Of a DNA stretch of 43,941 nt, positions 16,128 through 25,238 are shown one piece after another. Below the pieces are notes generated by a model. The model saw only the letters and a list, made by a program, of their open reading frames with translations. It ran no database searches and was not told the origin of the DNA. Made by a program: the position numbers and the translations under genes. The DNA comes from Myxococcaceae bacterium. Lineage in GTDB: Bacteria > Myxococcota > Myxococcia > Myxococcales > Myxococcaceae. Location: the NCBI GenBank assembly GCA_022842905.1, contig JALHOS010000012.1, positions 1-43,941 on the forward strand, written 5' to 3'. The number at the start of each line of letters is the position of its first letter. Position 1 is the first letter of the stretch.

Positions 16128-17018
16128 ATGCAGCTCGAATCACTTCGCATGTTCGTCGACGTCGTGGAGACGGGGAGCTTCTCGCGCGCCGCGCAGCTCA
16201 ACCACGTCACCCAGTCCGCCGTGAGCCAGCAGATTCGAGCGCTCGAGACGCGCTACGAGCAGCGGCTGCTCTCCCGCAGCGCGCGGCAGGTGACGGCCAC
16301 GCCGGCGGGCGAACGGCTGTTCCGTGGGTGCAAGGAGATCCTCGCCCGCTTCGCGGAGGTGGAGCAGGAGATCCGCGAGCAGGCCAGCGAGGTGTCCGGC
16401 AGCTGCACGGTGTCGAGCATCTACTCGGTGGGGCTGCATGAGCTGCACGCCATTCAGCGGCAGATGCTCAAGGAACACCCCAAGGTGAACCTGCGCCTCA
16501 ACTACCGGCGGTCGGATCAGGTCTACGACGACGTGATTCTGGGCGCCGCGGACCTCGGCCTGGTGGCGTACCCGCAGCCGCGCGCGGGCGTCGACATCAT
16601 CCCGTTCCGCGACGACAAGCTGGCCGTCATCGTCGCGCCGGGGCACCCACTGGCGAGCAAGGCCAAGATCCCCATGGCCGCGCTGGTGCAGCTCCCCTTC
16701 ATCGCCTTCGACCGTGAAGCGCCGTCGCGCAAGGGCATCGACAAGCTGTTCCGCGACAAGGGCCTCGAGCTGACCCCCGCGATGGAAATGGACAACGTCG
16801 AGACCATCAAGCGCGCGGTGGAGCTGGGCCTGGGCGTGTCGGTGCTGCCGCAGCCCAGCGTGCAGCATGAGATCGCGACCGGAACGCTCGTGGCCAAGCC
16901 CTTCGCGGAAGGCACCTTCACGCGGCCCATTGGCATCCTCGTGCGCAAGGGCAAGTACCTGTCCCGCGCCTCGCAGTCGCTGCTCGACGGCTTCAAGAAG
17001 GCGTCACACGACGACTGA
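16128..17018 (+). CDS. LysR family transcriptional regulator
   Basis: A 296-residue full-length regulator. The N-terminal winged helix-turn-helix covers about residues 1-60 (MQLESLRMFVDVVETGSFSR, then AAQLNHVTQSAVSQQIRALE). A linker helix follows and then a two-lobed co-inducer domain (STYSV-like SSIYSVGLHELHAIQ, GAADLGLVAYPQPR, AVELGLGVSVLPQPS). LysR proteins usually regulate neighbours and themselves in response to a small molecule; an aromatic acid or CoA pathway intermediate is a plausible effector given the ligase and creatininase genes just upstream. GAGGG seven bases before the ATG supports the start. A candidate operator lies at 16069-16087. The stop is 3 nt from the stop of the convergent gene. 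Confidence 0.9.
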   Translation: MQLESLRMFVDVVETGSFSRAAQLNHVTQSAVSQQIRALETRYEQRLLSRSARQVTATPAGERLFRGCKEILARFAEVEQEIREQASEVSGSCTVSSIYSVGLHELHAIQRQMLKEHPKVNLRLNYRRSDQVYDDVILGAADLGLVAYPQPRAGVDIIPFRDDKLAVIVAPGHPLASKAKIPMAALVQLPFIAFDREAPSRKGIDKLFRDKGLELTPAMEMDNVETIKRAVELGLGVSVLPQPSVQHEIATGTLVAKPFAEGTFTRPIGILVRKGKYLSRASQSLLDGFKKASHDD

Positions 17019-17024
17019 GCGTCA
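17016..17024. other. back-to-back stop codons of a convergent pair (TGA-GCG-TCA)
   Basis: The LysR gene stops at 17016-17018 and the opposite gene at 17022-17024, with three bases between. No terminator hairpin with a T tract is seen, so both transcripts must run into the other gene or end within it. Confidence 0.6.
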
Positions 17025-18467
17025 CGGCGGATCCGAAGGCTCTCGCTCCTGCGCCTCGCGCTGCAGCTCGAGGAGCTGGCGGCGCAGCTCGAACAGCCGC
17101 CACTCCGCGTCGCCGGCCTCGCCGAAGGGGCCCGGCTGGCACTCGCAGCTCTGCTTGCCGGTCTGCAGATCTTCCACGAACCCGCAGACGCCCAGGCAGC
17201 CGGGCAGCGGCCCCTCTTCGTACAAGCTCAACCGAACGTCCGACGCCGTCCGCAGCGCCTGCGCGCACTCCGGCATCTGCTCGGCGAGGCCGGTCCACGG
17301 GAACTGGTGCGCGGCGCTGCGCCCGCGCCCTCCGGGCGAGAAGCTCATGCCGACCCGACACCGCGGCGACGCGCCGGGCAGCTCCAAGTGCACGCGGACC
17401 CCACGCTCGAGCGGCCGCCACAGCGTGAGCGCCGCGTAGAGCCCCGCATCGGTCGTCGGCGCTCGGACCAGCTCGAAGCACGCCTCTTCCCTCGCCTCTT
17501 CCCCGCCGCGTCGGCACCGGTGCCGCTCGCCGCTGCTGAACACCTGCGGCCGCTCCAGCACGAGCACGCCGGCCTTCACGTCGACGCTGACGTCCCACTG
17601 GCCCAGCACGTCGGCGCCGAGGAGCCCCACCGCGCCGTGGCCGTCGCCAGCGACGCCTTTGAGCGCGCCAGGCCCCACGCCGACCTGCGGCGCGAGCTCG
17701 AGCGCTTCGTACGGGTAACCGGGGATCGACGACAGCGCCGCGGGCACCGCCAGCCCCGCCGGCAACGTGAGCCCGTCGAGCAGCCCCGCCCCGCGCTTCA
17801 AGCCCGCGCGCTCGGCCGCGGCGTCGAGCAACAGGCTGTGCCGCTCATGGAGCGCGACGACGAAGGGCTCGGTGAGCTGCGCCGCGCCCTGGCGCACTCG
17901 CACCGCCACCAGCGGCCAGTCGCGCTTGGGCTCGAGCGTCAGCTCCAGCACCTGGGCGTCGAGCCCGCGCGCCGCTACCGCCGCCAGCCACGCGGCCTTG
18001 GGCTGGCTCGGGCGCACGCGCAGCGTTCGGTTCGAAAGGTCGAGCTGCAGCGCCCCGTCACCCAGCACGTCGCGGCCGACCCAGACGACACAGCTGTCGG
18101 CTTCGAGCAGCGCGCCCTCGAACGGCGCCAACCGCAAGCCCCCGACCGTCAGCCCGGCAACTCGCGTCAGCGGCGTGAGCTGCGCCGCGGTGAAGGGCGC
18201 CTGCAGGTTCGCGCGACCACCGCCGATGAGCGGCGTCTCGAAGCACCCTGTCGTCACGCGGGCCAAGGGCGACGACAGATCGAAGCGGACCTCCGCGGGC
18301 CGTCCGGCGATCGACCCTTCCACCGCGAAGACGACCTCCGGCGTGCGCACCAGCGGCGCGGACAGCCCGAGCAACGTCTCCTGCGCCGGAGCGGCGGGCG
18401 CGCGATGACACGCCAGGCCCAAGAGCCACACGACGAGCGCCAGCCTCGAACCTCCACCGCTGGCCAT
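17022..18467 (-). CDS. exported protein with two degenerate aspartyl-protease-like domains
   Basis: A 481-residue exported protein (signal RLALVVWLLGLAC, possibly a lipoprotein with an imperfect lipobox). It holds two tandem retropepsin-like halves. The first has PAEVRFDLSSPLARVT and closes with VWVGRDVLGDGALQLDLSNRTLRV. The second closes with the family hallmark GLLGADVLGQWDVSVDVKAG. The catalytic D-T/S-G is DLSS in the first and absent in the second (FVVALHERHSLLLD), so protease activity is doubtful. A Cys-rich C-terminal part (CRVGMSF, CLGVCGF, CECQPG) and a coiled-coil-like, Gln/Glu-rich tail follow. The start at 18467 was chosen because it opens the signal sequence; the TTG at 18497 adds ten residues. 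The lolA gene lies upstream on the same strand. Confidence 0.6.
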   Translation of the reverse strand: MASGGGSRLALVVWLLGLACHRAPAAPAQETLLGLSAPLVRTPEVVFAVEGSIAGRPAEVRFDLSSPLARVTTGCFETPLIGGGRANLQAPFTAAQLTPLTRVAGLTVGGLRLAPFEGALLEADSCVVWVGRDVLGDGALQLDLSNRTLRVRPSQPKAAWLAAVAARGLDAQVLELTLEPKRDWPLVAVRVRQGAAQLTEPFVVALHERHSLLLDAAAERAGLKRGAGLLDGLTLPAGLAVPAALSSIPGYPYEALELAPQVGVGPGALKGVAGDGHGAVGLLGADVLGQWDVSVDVKAGVLVLERPQVFSSGERHRCRRGGEEAREEACFELVRAPTTDAGLYAALTLWRPLERGVRVHLELPGASPRCRVGMSFSPGGRGRSAAHQFPWTGLAEQMPECAQALRTASDVRLSLYEEGPLPGCLGVCGFVEDLQTGKQSCECQPGPFGEAGDAEWRLFELRRQLLELQREAQEREPSDPP

Positions 18468-18504
18468 CGCTTCTTTGCCCCCTCGTGTCCCGTGCAACGT
18501 CGCG

Positions 18505-19320
18505 TCAGTTCACGCCGCCGTCGCCGCTCGCGGCCGTCGTCGGCGTCGGCGCGCCCTTCATGAAGTCCTGCACCTGCGTGCCCGGTGGCGGCGTCAGCTT
18601 GAAGAACGCTTCGCCCACGCCCGTGTTCGTCACCAGGCTCTTGTAGGTGATGGTGTTGGTGCTGCCGTCGGGGTCGACCACCACGCTCTTGATGACCCGC
18701 GCGGTCGCCGGATCGAGCTCGAGCAAGAGCTTCTGGAAGCGCGGATCGACCTTGAGCGGCACCAGCTCCAGCTGCGTGCCAGTGCACGCGGCGCAGGCCT
18801 TCTGGGTGATGGTGAACTCCTTGGCCAGGTTGCCCTGTCCCCACAGGAACGTGACGGACGCGGACAGCTGGTTGGTGGACATGGGCGCGCGGGTGAGCGT
18901 CTTCGCGTCGGGGTCGTGCAGGTACACGCGGTCGCCGGCGAGCACGAGCGTGCGGACGGTGGGCTTGAGGTACTCCCAGCGCATGAGCGCCGCCTTCTTG
19001 TAGGTGAGCTTCCCCGACGCCACCTGCTTCCGCTTGAACGTCTTGAAGAAGTACTCCTGTTCGAACTCCGCGCTGAAGTCCTGCATCGTCTCGTAGGTCG
19101 CCTGCATGCGCTCGACGAGGGCTTTGACTTCGGGCGTCATCGGCGGCGCGGCCGGAAGCCCCGCGTCGACGGTGAGCCCAGCGTCGACGGCGATCGTCGG
19201 AGCCACCCCACCGTCAGCGACGGCGCGGACCGTGAGCCTGGGCGGCTTCGTCTTGGCCAGCAGGGCCGACGTCGGCGGCGACACCCACAGCGCGCCGAGC
19301 AACGCGAGGATCGATTTCAT
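18505..19320 (-). CDS. lolA: outer membrane lipoprotein carrier protein LolA
   Basis: A 271-residue periplasmic chaperone that ferries lipoproteins from LolCDE to the outer membrane. A short signal peptide (MKSILALLGALWVSPPTSA) is followed by an unusual Asp/Ala/Gly/Val-rich spacer of about 40 residues. The LolA domain comes next: ERMQATYETMQDFSAEFEQ, KTFKRKQVASGKLTYKKAAL with MRWEYLKP, LAGDRVYLHDPDAKTLTRAP, and TITYKSLVTNTGVGEAFFKL. The C-terminus is Gly/Thr/Asp-rich. The spacer makes it longer than typical LolA (about 200 residues). It fits the lipoprotein-rich content of the window. The next gene, the degenerate aspartyl-protease-like protein, starts 37 bp downstream and may be co-transcribed. 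Confidence 0.85.
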   Translation of the reverse strand: MKSILALLGALWVSPPTSALLAKTKPPRLTVRAVADGGVAPTIAVDAGLTVDAGLPAAPPMTPEVKALVERMQATYETMQDFSAEFEQEYFFKTFKRKQVASGKLTYKKAALMRWEYLKPTVRTLVLAGDRVYLHDPDAKTLTRAPMSTNQLSASVTFLWGQGNLAKEFTITQKACAACTGTQLELVPLKVDPRFQKLLLELDPATARVIKSVVVDPDGSTNTITYKSLVTNTGVGEAFFKLTPPPGTQVQDFMKGAPTPTTAASGDGGVN

Positions 19321-19379
19321 AGGCGTTTGGGGCTCCTACACCATGGACGAGGCCGAGGCTGGCCAACTTCAAACGGCCG

Positions 19380-20063
19380 TCAGACCAGCCGCTTGCCCGC
19401 CCCGTACAGCCGGCCCCGCTGCTTGACCGACAGCTCGTACCAGCGCGTGCGCAGCGCGTTCTTCTCGGGCTCGATCAAGTCGCCCATGGCCCCCAGCTTC
19501 GCCAGCCGCCAGGCCGTCACCTGCGTCAGCGTCGCGCTGCACGCCGCGGAGATGTTGAGGCTCTGCGTGAAGCCGAGCATGGGAATGACGAAGGTCCCGT
19601 CCGCGTGGGCGAGCACGTCGTCGGACACGCCGAAGCGCTCGTTGCCGAACACCAGCGCCGTCTTCTGATCGAACGCCAACGTGTAGACGCTCTGCGCGCC
19701 TTCCTTGAGCGCGCTGGCCAGCACCCGGTAGCCCCGCGCCTTGAGCGCCGCCGCGCAGCTCGGAAAGTCCCGGTGCACGGTGATGTCGAGCCACTTGTCG
19801 CAGCCCTGCGTCACCTTGGCGTTGGGGCTCCACGGGTAGTCCGCGTTCTTGATGACGTGGACTTCCTGCACGCCCATGGACTCACAGGTGCGGAGCACCG
19901 CGGCCATGTTGAAGGTGTCCTCGAGCTTGTCGAGCACGACGGTGATGGTCCGCGTGCGCTGCGAGAGCACCTGCTCGATGCGCTCCTTGCGCGGAGGAAG
20001 CAGCAGCGACTCGGGCGGAGGGGCCTGGCTCGCCGCTTCGTACTTGGGTCCTCCGCCGCCCAT
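19380..20063 (-). CDS. TrmH/SpoU family RNA 2'-O-methyltransferase
   Basis: A 227-residue SPOUT methyltransferase, probably acting on tRNA (Gm18-type) or rRNA. The family motifs are visible in order: DKLEDTFNMAAVLRTCESMG (motif 1), ALVFGNERFGVSDDVLAHAD (motif 2) and FVIPMLGFTQSLNISAACS (motif 3, the knot). The ATG at 20063 was chosen because an almost perfect Shine-Dalgarno GGGAGGTGA at 20068-20076 ends 4 nt before it. A longer GTG start at 20072 would lie inside that site. It is the last gene of the rplU-rpmA-obg run, 23 bp after obg. The exact target nucleotide cannot be told from sequence. Confidence 0.85.
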   Translation of the reverse strand: MGGGGPKYEAASQAPPPESLLLPPRKERIEQVLSQRTRTITVVLDKLEDTFNMAAVLRTCESMGVQEVHVIKNADYPWSPNAKVTQGCDKWLDITVHRDFPSCAAALKARGYRVLASALKEGAQSVYTLAFDQKTALVFGNERFGVSDDVLAHADGTFVIPMLGFTQSLNISAACSATLTQVTAWRLAKLGAMGDLIEPEKNALRTRWYELSVKQRGRLYGAGKRLV

Positions 20064-20086
20064 GGCCGTCACCTCCCGTAAACTCG

Positions 20087-21328
<1,242 letters not shown>

Positions 21329-21389
21329 TCATCGGCGCGACGCTTTCGAAGAGAGCCAGGACGCGAAGGGCGTCTGGCCCCGCGGCGCT

Positions 21390-21656
21390 TTAGGCCTTCT
21401 GCTCGACCGGGTAGACCGAGACCTTCTTGCGGTCCTTGCCCAGCCGCTCGAACTTCACCTGGCCGTCGACCGTCGAATAGAGCGTGAAGTCGCGGCCCAG
21501 CTTGACGTTCGTGCCCGGGTGCACCTTCGTGCCGACCTGCCGAACGATGATGGTGCCCGCCGTCACGAACTCGCCGCCGAAGGCCTTGGTCCCACGGTAC
21601 TTCGGGCCCGAGTCACGTCCGTTGCGCGAACTGCCTTGTCCTTTTTTGTGTGCCAT
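21390..21656 (-). CDS. rpmA: 50S ribosomal protein L27
   Basis: An 88-residue large-subunit protein whose N-terminal tail reaches the peptidyl-transferase centre. It opens [20 protein letters not shown], so it is the short form without the processed N-terminal extension found in Firmicutes. The conserved [19 protein letters not shown] and [16 protein letters not shown] follow. GAGGG sits just upstream of the ATG. It lies 15 bp after rplU, and co-transcription is normal for this pair. Confidence 0.97.
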   Translation of the reverse strand: MAHKKGQGSSRNGRDSGPKYRGTKAFGGEFVTAGTIIVRQVGTKVHPGTNVKLGRDFTLYSTVDGQVKFERLGKDRKKVSVYPVEQKA

Positions 21657-21671
21657 GGCGCCCTCGAGGCT

Positions 21672-21995
21672 TCAGCCGGTGATGGAGGTGATCTTCACTT
21701 CAGTGAACTGCTGCCGGTGACCGCGGCGCCGCGTCCAGCCTTCCTTTTCCTTCCGGAAGTGCAGCACGTGGCGCGCCTTCGCCTGGCGCAGGACGGTGCC
21801 CTTGACTGACGCGCCGCTGACCATGGGCTTGCCCACCTTGGGGCTCGCGGTCCCGCCGATCATCAGCACGTCGTCGAACTTCACCTCGGCGCCCGAGTCG
21901 CCGGTGATCTTCTCAATACGCAGCACGTCACCCTGCGCCACGCGGTACTGCTTGCCGCCGGTGCGAATGACCGCGTAGGTCGTCTGCTCAGCCAT
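21672..21995 (-). CDS. rplU: 50S ribosomal protein L21
   Basis: A 107-residue large-subunit protein that binds 23S rRNA. It has the family pattern [46 protein letters not shown] and the final [12 protein letters not shown]. The ATG at 21995 ([10 protein letters not shown]) was chosen over an upstream start at 22025: it fits the family length and has GAGGA eight bases upstream. It is the first gene of the rplU-rpmA-obg-trmH-like run, and is divergent from the DUF4920 gene. A small hairpin lies in its leader (22033-22053). Confidence 0.97.
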   Translation of the reverse strand: MAEQTTYAVIRTGGKQYRVAQGDVLRIEKITGDSGAEVKFDDVLMIGGTASPKVGKPMVSGASVKGTVLRQAKARHVLHFRKEKEGWTRRRGHRQQFTEVKITSITG

Positions 21996-22032
21996 CGTCG
22001 TATTCCTCGCGTGATACCGAACCAAAAAGGAC

Positions 22033-22053
22033 GGCCCTGATATGCGAAGGGCC
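22033..22053 (-). promoter_or_regulatory. small hairpin in the rplU leader
   Basis: A 6-bp perfect inverted repeat GGCCCT/AGGGCC with a 9-base AT-rich loop, 38-58 bp before the rplU start. Ribosomal-protein operons often carry leader structures used for autoregulation. Whether this one is transcribed or bound by L21 or L27 is unknown. Confidence 0.35.
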
Positions 22054-22178
22054 AGGCTCGGTCAACAGCGCTGCATGCCAACGGATCAGAACGGCCGCGT
22101 CGGCGAATACCCGGCACCTCCACCCGTCTTGATGGGCGCCGTTGCAGTCGAACTCGCCTCTTTGCTACGGGCCGCCCC

Positions 22179-22679
22179 ATGAACGCACTCCTCGCTGCAC
22201 TCGTCCTCGCCGGTACCCCCGCTGCCGCCCCCGCCGCCAAGCCCGCGGAAGCCAAACCCGCAGACGCCGCCAAGCCGGCCGAAGCGAAGGCGGGCGACGT
22301 GCTGCTCCGGGGTGAGAAGCTCAAGGGGCTGCCCGCGGTCGAGCTGACCCGCATTACGGGTGCGCCGGCGGAGTTCGACGGCAAGACGGTGTGCGTGGAA
22401 GGCACCGTGCGCCAGGCCTGCCAGAAGAAGGGCTGCTGGATGGAGCTGTCGACGGCGGACAACACCACCGGCGTGCGCGTCACGTTCAAGGACTACGGCT
22501 TCTTCGTGCCCATGGACTCCGCGGGCAAGAAGGTGAAGCTCGAGGGCGTGGTGAAGGTCGCCGAGCTGAGCGAAGCGAAGGCCAAGCACTACGAGGCCGA
22601 GGGCGCCAAGGTCGCCAAGGACAAGGACGGCAAGTACAAGGAAGTGCAGCTGGTCGCGTCCGGCCTCGAGCTGCGCTGA
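22179..22679 (+). CDS. DUF4920 domain protein, exported
   Basis: A 166-residue periplasmic protein. A short hydrophobic start (MNALLAALVLAGTPAA) is followed by an Ala/Lys/Pro/Glu-rich low-complexity spacer of about 35 residues. A DUF4920 domain comes next, recognisable by GKTVCVEGTVRQACQKKGCWMEL and RVTFKDYGFFVPMD. The domain is an OB-fold-like barrel with the conserved C-x5-GCWM motif. Its function is not established in the family; a metal- or redox-related role for the Cys pair is a guess. It is divergent from rplU and sits 3 bp upstream of the PD-(D/E)XK-like gene, which probably shares its transcript. Confidence 0.85.
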   Translation: MNALLAALVLAGTPAAAPAAKPAEAKPADAAKPAEAKAGDVLLRGEKLKGLPAVELTRITGAPAEFDGKTVCVEGTVRQACQKKGCWMELSTADNTTGVRVTFKDYGFFVPMDSAGKKVKLEGVVKVAELSEAKAKHYEAEGAKVAKDKDGKYKEVQLVASGLELR

Positions 22680-22682
22680 CGG

Positions 22683-23243
22683 GTGACGCGGCACTACTCC
22701 ATGCGCGGCGTGCAGGGCGCGGCGGATCGCGCCGTGGCGCTGACGCGTGAGTACGTGGCCACCCTCGCGCCAGACGGCCTCCTCCATGACGTGCAGGCAG
22801 ATCCCCGCTTTCAGCACCGCGGGGTGGATCTGCTCTGGGACCAGCCGGGGAAGGCGCCGCTGGGCGTCGAGGTCAAGGGCGACCGATCGGGTCACCGCCG
22901 GGGCAACTTCTTCTTCGAGCTGGTCAGCAACGCCGAGCGCGACACGCCGGGCTGCTTCCTCTACTCGGAAGCCGACTTCCTCTCGTACGTGTTCCTCGAC
23001 GTGCGGGAAGTCAACTGGCTGCCGCTCAAGCAGGTGCGCGACTGGTTCCTGCCGCGCGCCAAGAGCTACCCGCTCAAGACGGCGAAGACGCGGACCGGCG
23101 CGCTCGTCTACACGACCGTCGGCGCGATCGTGCCCGTGAAGGAGGTTCGGCTGGCGCTCGGCGAGGCGCTCACCCGCTGGAGGCCGCCAACGCCGGCCCC
23201 TACGTCGCCAGCGCCGCCAGATCCCGCGCTCCCACCGCCTTGA
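22683..23243 (+). CDS. PD-(D/E)XK nuclease-like protein
   Basis: A 186-residue protein with no family I can name. The core reads GVDLLWDQPGKAPLGVEVKGDR: Asp49 and then Glu63-Val-Lys65, matching the D-(x)n-E-x-K signature of PD-(D/E)XK nuclease folds. A helix-rich part follows, and then SYVFLDVREVNWLPLKQVRDW. The C-terminus is a Pro/Ala-rich tail. The start is a GTG at 22683, 3 bp after the DUF4920 stop; an ATG at 22701 is the alternative. Enzyme activity is inference from a short motif only. The operon partner, an exported DUF4920 protein, gives no clue to the role. Confidence 0.55.
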   Translation: MTRHYSMRGVQGAADRAVALTREYVATLAPDGLLHDVQADPRFQHRGVDLLWDQPGKAPLGVEVKGDRSGHRRGNFFFELVSNAERDTPGCFLYSEADFLSYVFLDVREVNWLPLKQVRDWFLPRAKSYPLKTAKTRTGALVYTTVGAIVPVKEVRLALGEALTRWRPPTPAPTSPAPPDPALPPP

Positions 23244-23295
23244 GCACCGTCCAAGCTTTGCGCCAGGCCCACAGCCCGTGGTTTTAAGTCACCCT

Positions 23296-23982
23296 ATGCC
23301 TCCGACCGAGCCCAGCGCCGACCACGTCGACGAACTGAAGCAGCGCCTCTGCGCCGTGGAGGACGAGCTGCGCGAGGGTCGCCGCCGACGCCGGCGCGCC
23401 CTGGTCGCCGTGGCACTCTTGGTCGGCATCGCCGCGCCGCTGAGCTGGGCGGCGGACGGCAACTGCCCCAACGGGCTCCCGTTCTGCTTCGCGGCCGACG
23501 CGCCGGCGCGGGCCAGCGACGTGAACCACAACTTCGCGCAGCTCAAGGAGTGGCTCGAAGCGAAAGTCGGCTCGACCGCGAGCTCCAACCTCACCGCCGG
23601 GGCCGTGAGCGCCAGCAGCCTGACGGTCTCGGGCAGCACGACGCTGGGCTCGACGACGGCGAGCGGCGCGACGGTCACCGGCAACGCCACCGTCAACGGA
23701 ACGCTGAGCCTGGGCGCGTCGGGCGTCGCTTCGTTCAGGGCCATGTCGTGGTGCGACTGCGAGCTGGAGAACCAGCTGTCTGACCGCGGCAACGGGAACG
23801 TGATCACCGCGCAGGTCCCCTACCAGTTCATCTTCGAAGGCAGCTCGGGCGCGGGCGTCTTCGAGTGCCGCGGTGGACGATTCCTGGTCGGCATCGAAAA
23901 GACGAGCGCGGGCTGCACCACGAGCGTCGGCTGCCTCGAGCAGTACAAGTGCTGCCGGCCGTGCAACCTGCGCGCGCAGTAG
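23296..23982 (+). CDS. membrane-anchored protein with beta-solenoid-like Ser/Thr/Gly repeats and Cys-rich end
   Basis: A 228-residue protein. An acidic/basic N-terminal segment with a run of arginines precedes one hydrophobic helix (RALVAVALLVGIAAPLSWAA), so it is a signal anchor or long signal peptide. An NCPNGLPFC motif and a short coiled-coil segment come next. A stretch of short repeats of the type ASSLTVSGSTTLGSTTASGA and VTGNATVNGTLSLGASG follows, resembling beta-roll or phage-tail-fibre stems. The C-terminus is Cys-rich (WCDCELENQL, GCLEQYKCCRPC). A surface or appendage role is possible; no named family was recognised. The ATG at 23296 was preferred over a GTG at 23278. Confidence 0.55.
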   Translation: MPPTEPSADHVDELKQRLCAVEDELREGRRRRRRALVAVALLVGIAAPLSWAADGNCPNGLPFCFAADAPARASDVNHNFAQLKEWLEAKVGSTASSNLTAGAVSASSLTVSGSTTLGSTTASGATVTGNATVNGTLSLGASGVASFRAMSWCDCELENQLSDRGNGNVITAQVPYQFIFEGSSGAGVFECRGGRFLVGIEKTSAGCTTSVGCLEQYKCCRPCNLRAQ

Positions 23983-24086
23983 GGCGGCGCTCGCTCGACC
24001 TTCGCCAGTTCGGGGTGCGGCGCGGCAGCCCGCGCGGGGCGACATTCCTCGTGCGCGCTGCGGCGCCCTTGAGTGTGCTGCTTCGA

Positions 24087-25076
24087 ATGTGGCGAAACGC
24101 ACTTCCCTCGCTTGCGGCTCTGATCCTGCTGCTGCTGACCAACTGCGCTGCCATGCGCGCAGACGCGGCTCGCCGCGAGGCGCTCAAGGCGAGCTTGGAC
24201 CAGGTCGTGTGGAACGCATCGCCCCAGGCGGTGCTCGCCCAGGCGAGCGCGCAGTTGGTTGAAGAGGGCTACTCGGTCCAGCAGGTGGCGGCGCTCACGC
24301 TGGACACGCAGCCTGTCGAGCGCGGCGACGCCACGGTGCACGTCGTCGTGAGCGTCGTGCCTGTCGGGAACGGCAGCCGCCTGGTGGCCGTGCGTCACCG
24401 ACAGCGTTGGGAGCAGTCCCAGAGCGGCGGCACGCTGGTGACGTCACATGAACGCGACCACGAGCTCGAGCTTGCGATTCTGAAGCGCACCGATCTCGCG
24501 CGCGCGACGGCGATTGACCGCGAAGCGCGGCGGCGAGCGGAGGCCGCGGCCGAGCCCGAAGCTGCGGCGAGCGACCCGGAGCCCGAGCCGACACGGGCCC
24601 AAGCTCCACAGCCTGCTGCGGCGCCAACGCCCAAGGAGGACACCGCCTGGCTCGCGCGGCGGGGCGGCGTCTTCGGTGGCCCGTTCCTGGGCGCGGGTCT
24701 CGCGCAGGAGGTGGGCGGATTCCTGGGTTACGGCGCTGGGCGGCTGGGCGTCTTCGCAGCCGCCGTCTTCGACTGGCACACCTTCGACTTCTTCGATCGT
24801 TGGCTCTTCGCCGGCGGGCTCGTCGGGCTCCGCGTGGACGTGCTGCCCGTCTGGAGCGTCAGCCTCGCCGCGCGGCTGACCTTCCCGCTCCAGCCGCGCA
24901 GTCGGTCTTCCCCCCCGGCGCCAGACGTCGCAGCCGGCATCGAGGTCGTCCCAGTGCAGTTCAACCTGGGGTCCGACCGTCGGCACGAGCTGTCCCTCGC
25001 CGTTCCCATCGTCTTCCACCGCTTGTTCGTCCCCGTGCCCGTGATGCTCCGTGATGCCCTGCGGCTCGGCCGCTGA
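24087..25076 (+). CDS. large hypothetical lipoprotein with C-terminal barrel-like region
   Basis: A 329-residue exported protein. A lipoprotein signal (LAALILLLLTNC) is followed by an alpha/beta domain (VLAQASAQLVEEGYSVQQVA, TVHVVVSVVPVGNGSRLVAVR). A Glu/Ala/Pro-rich linker comes next, and then a glycine- and aromatic-rich C-terminal part (GGPFLGAGLAQEVGGFLGYG, LFAGGLVGLRVDVLPVWSVS, LSLAVPIVFHRLFVPVPVM) that reads like membrane-barrel strands. The ATG at 24087 was chosen because it opens the signal peptide; the frame runs further upstream without signal sequence. It is transcribed in the same direction as the preceding gene, after a 104-bp gap. The function is unknown. Confidence 0.6.
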   Translation: MWRNALPSLAALILLLLTNCAAMRADAARREALKASLDQVVWNASPQAVLAQASAQLVEEGYSVQQVAALTLDTQPVERGDATVHVVVSVVPVGNGSRLVAVRHRQRWEQSQSGGTLVTSHERDHELELAILKRTDLARATAIDREARRRAEAAAEPEAAASDPEPEPTRAQAPQPAAAPTPKEDTAWLARRGGVFGGPFLGAGLAQEVGGFLGYGAGRLGVFAAAVFDWHTFDFFDRWLFAGGLVGLRVDVLPVWSVSLAARLTFPLQPRSRSSPPAPDVAAGIEVVPVQFNLGSDRRHELSLAVPIVFHRLFVPVPVMLRDALRLGR

Positions 25077-25238
25077 CGGCGCGGCGAGCGGGCGCGGCAC
25101 CGGACCGCCAGATCCACCGCCGGGCCGCGGCGCCGGCGCAGCCCGTAGCACCCGGTAGCGACCGCACCGCCGTTTGGCTAGCCACCTCCCCGCACGAACC
25201 GTGCAGGTCGGCGCGCCTCTGTTACCCTGCCGCTCCGC

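Noticed and set aside
25192-25204. A 5-bp dyad GCACG-AAC-CGTGC upstream of clpS.
   Set aside because: It is too short to stand out in GC-rich sequence, and no promoter elements line up with it.
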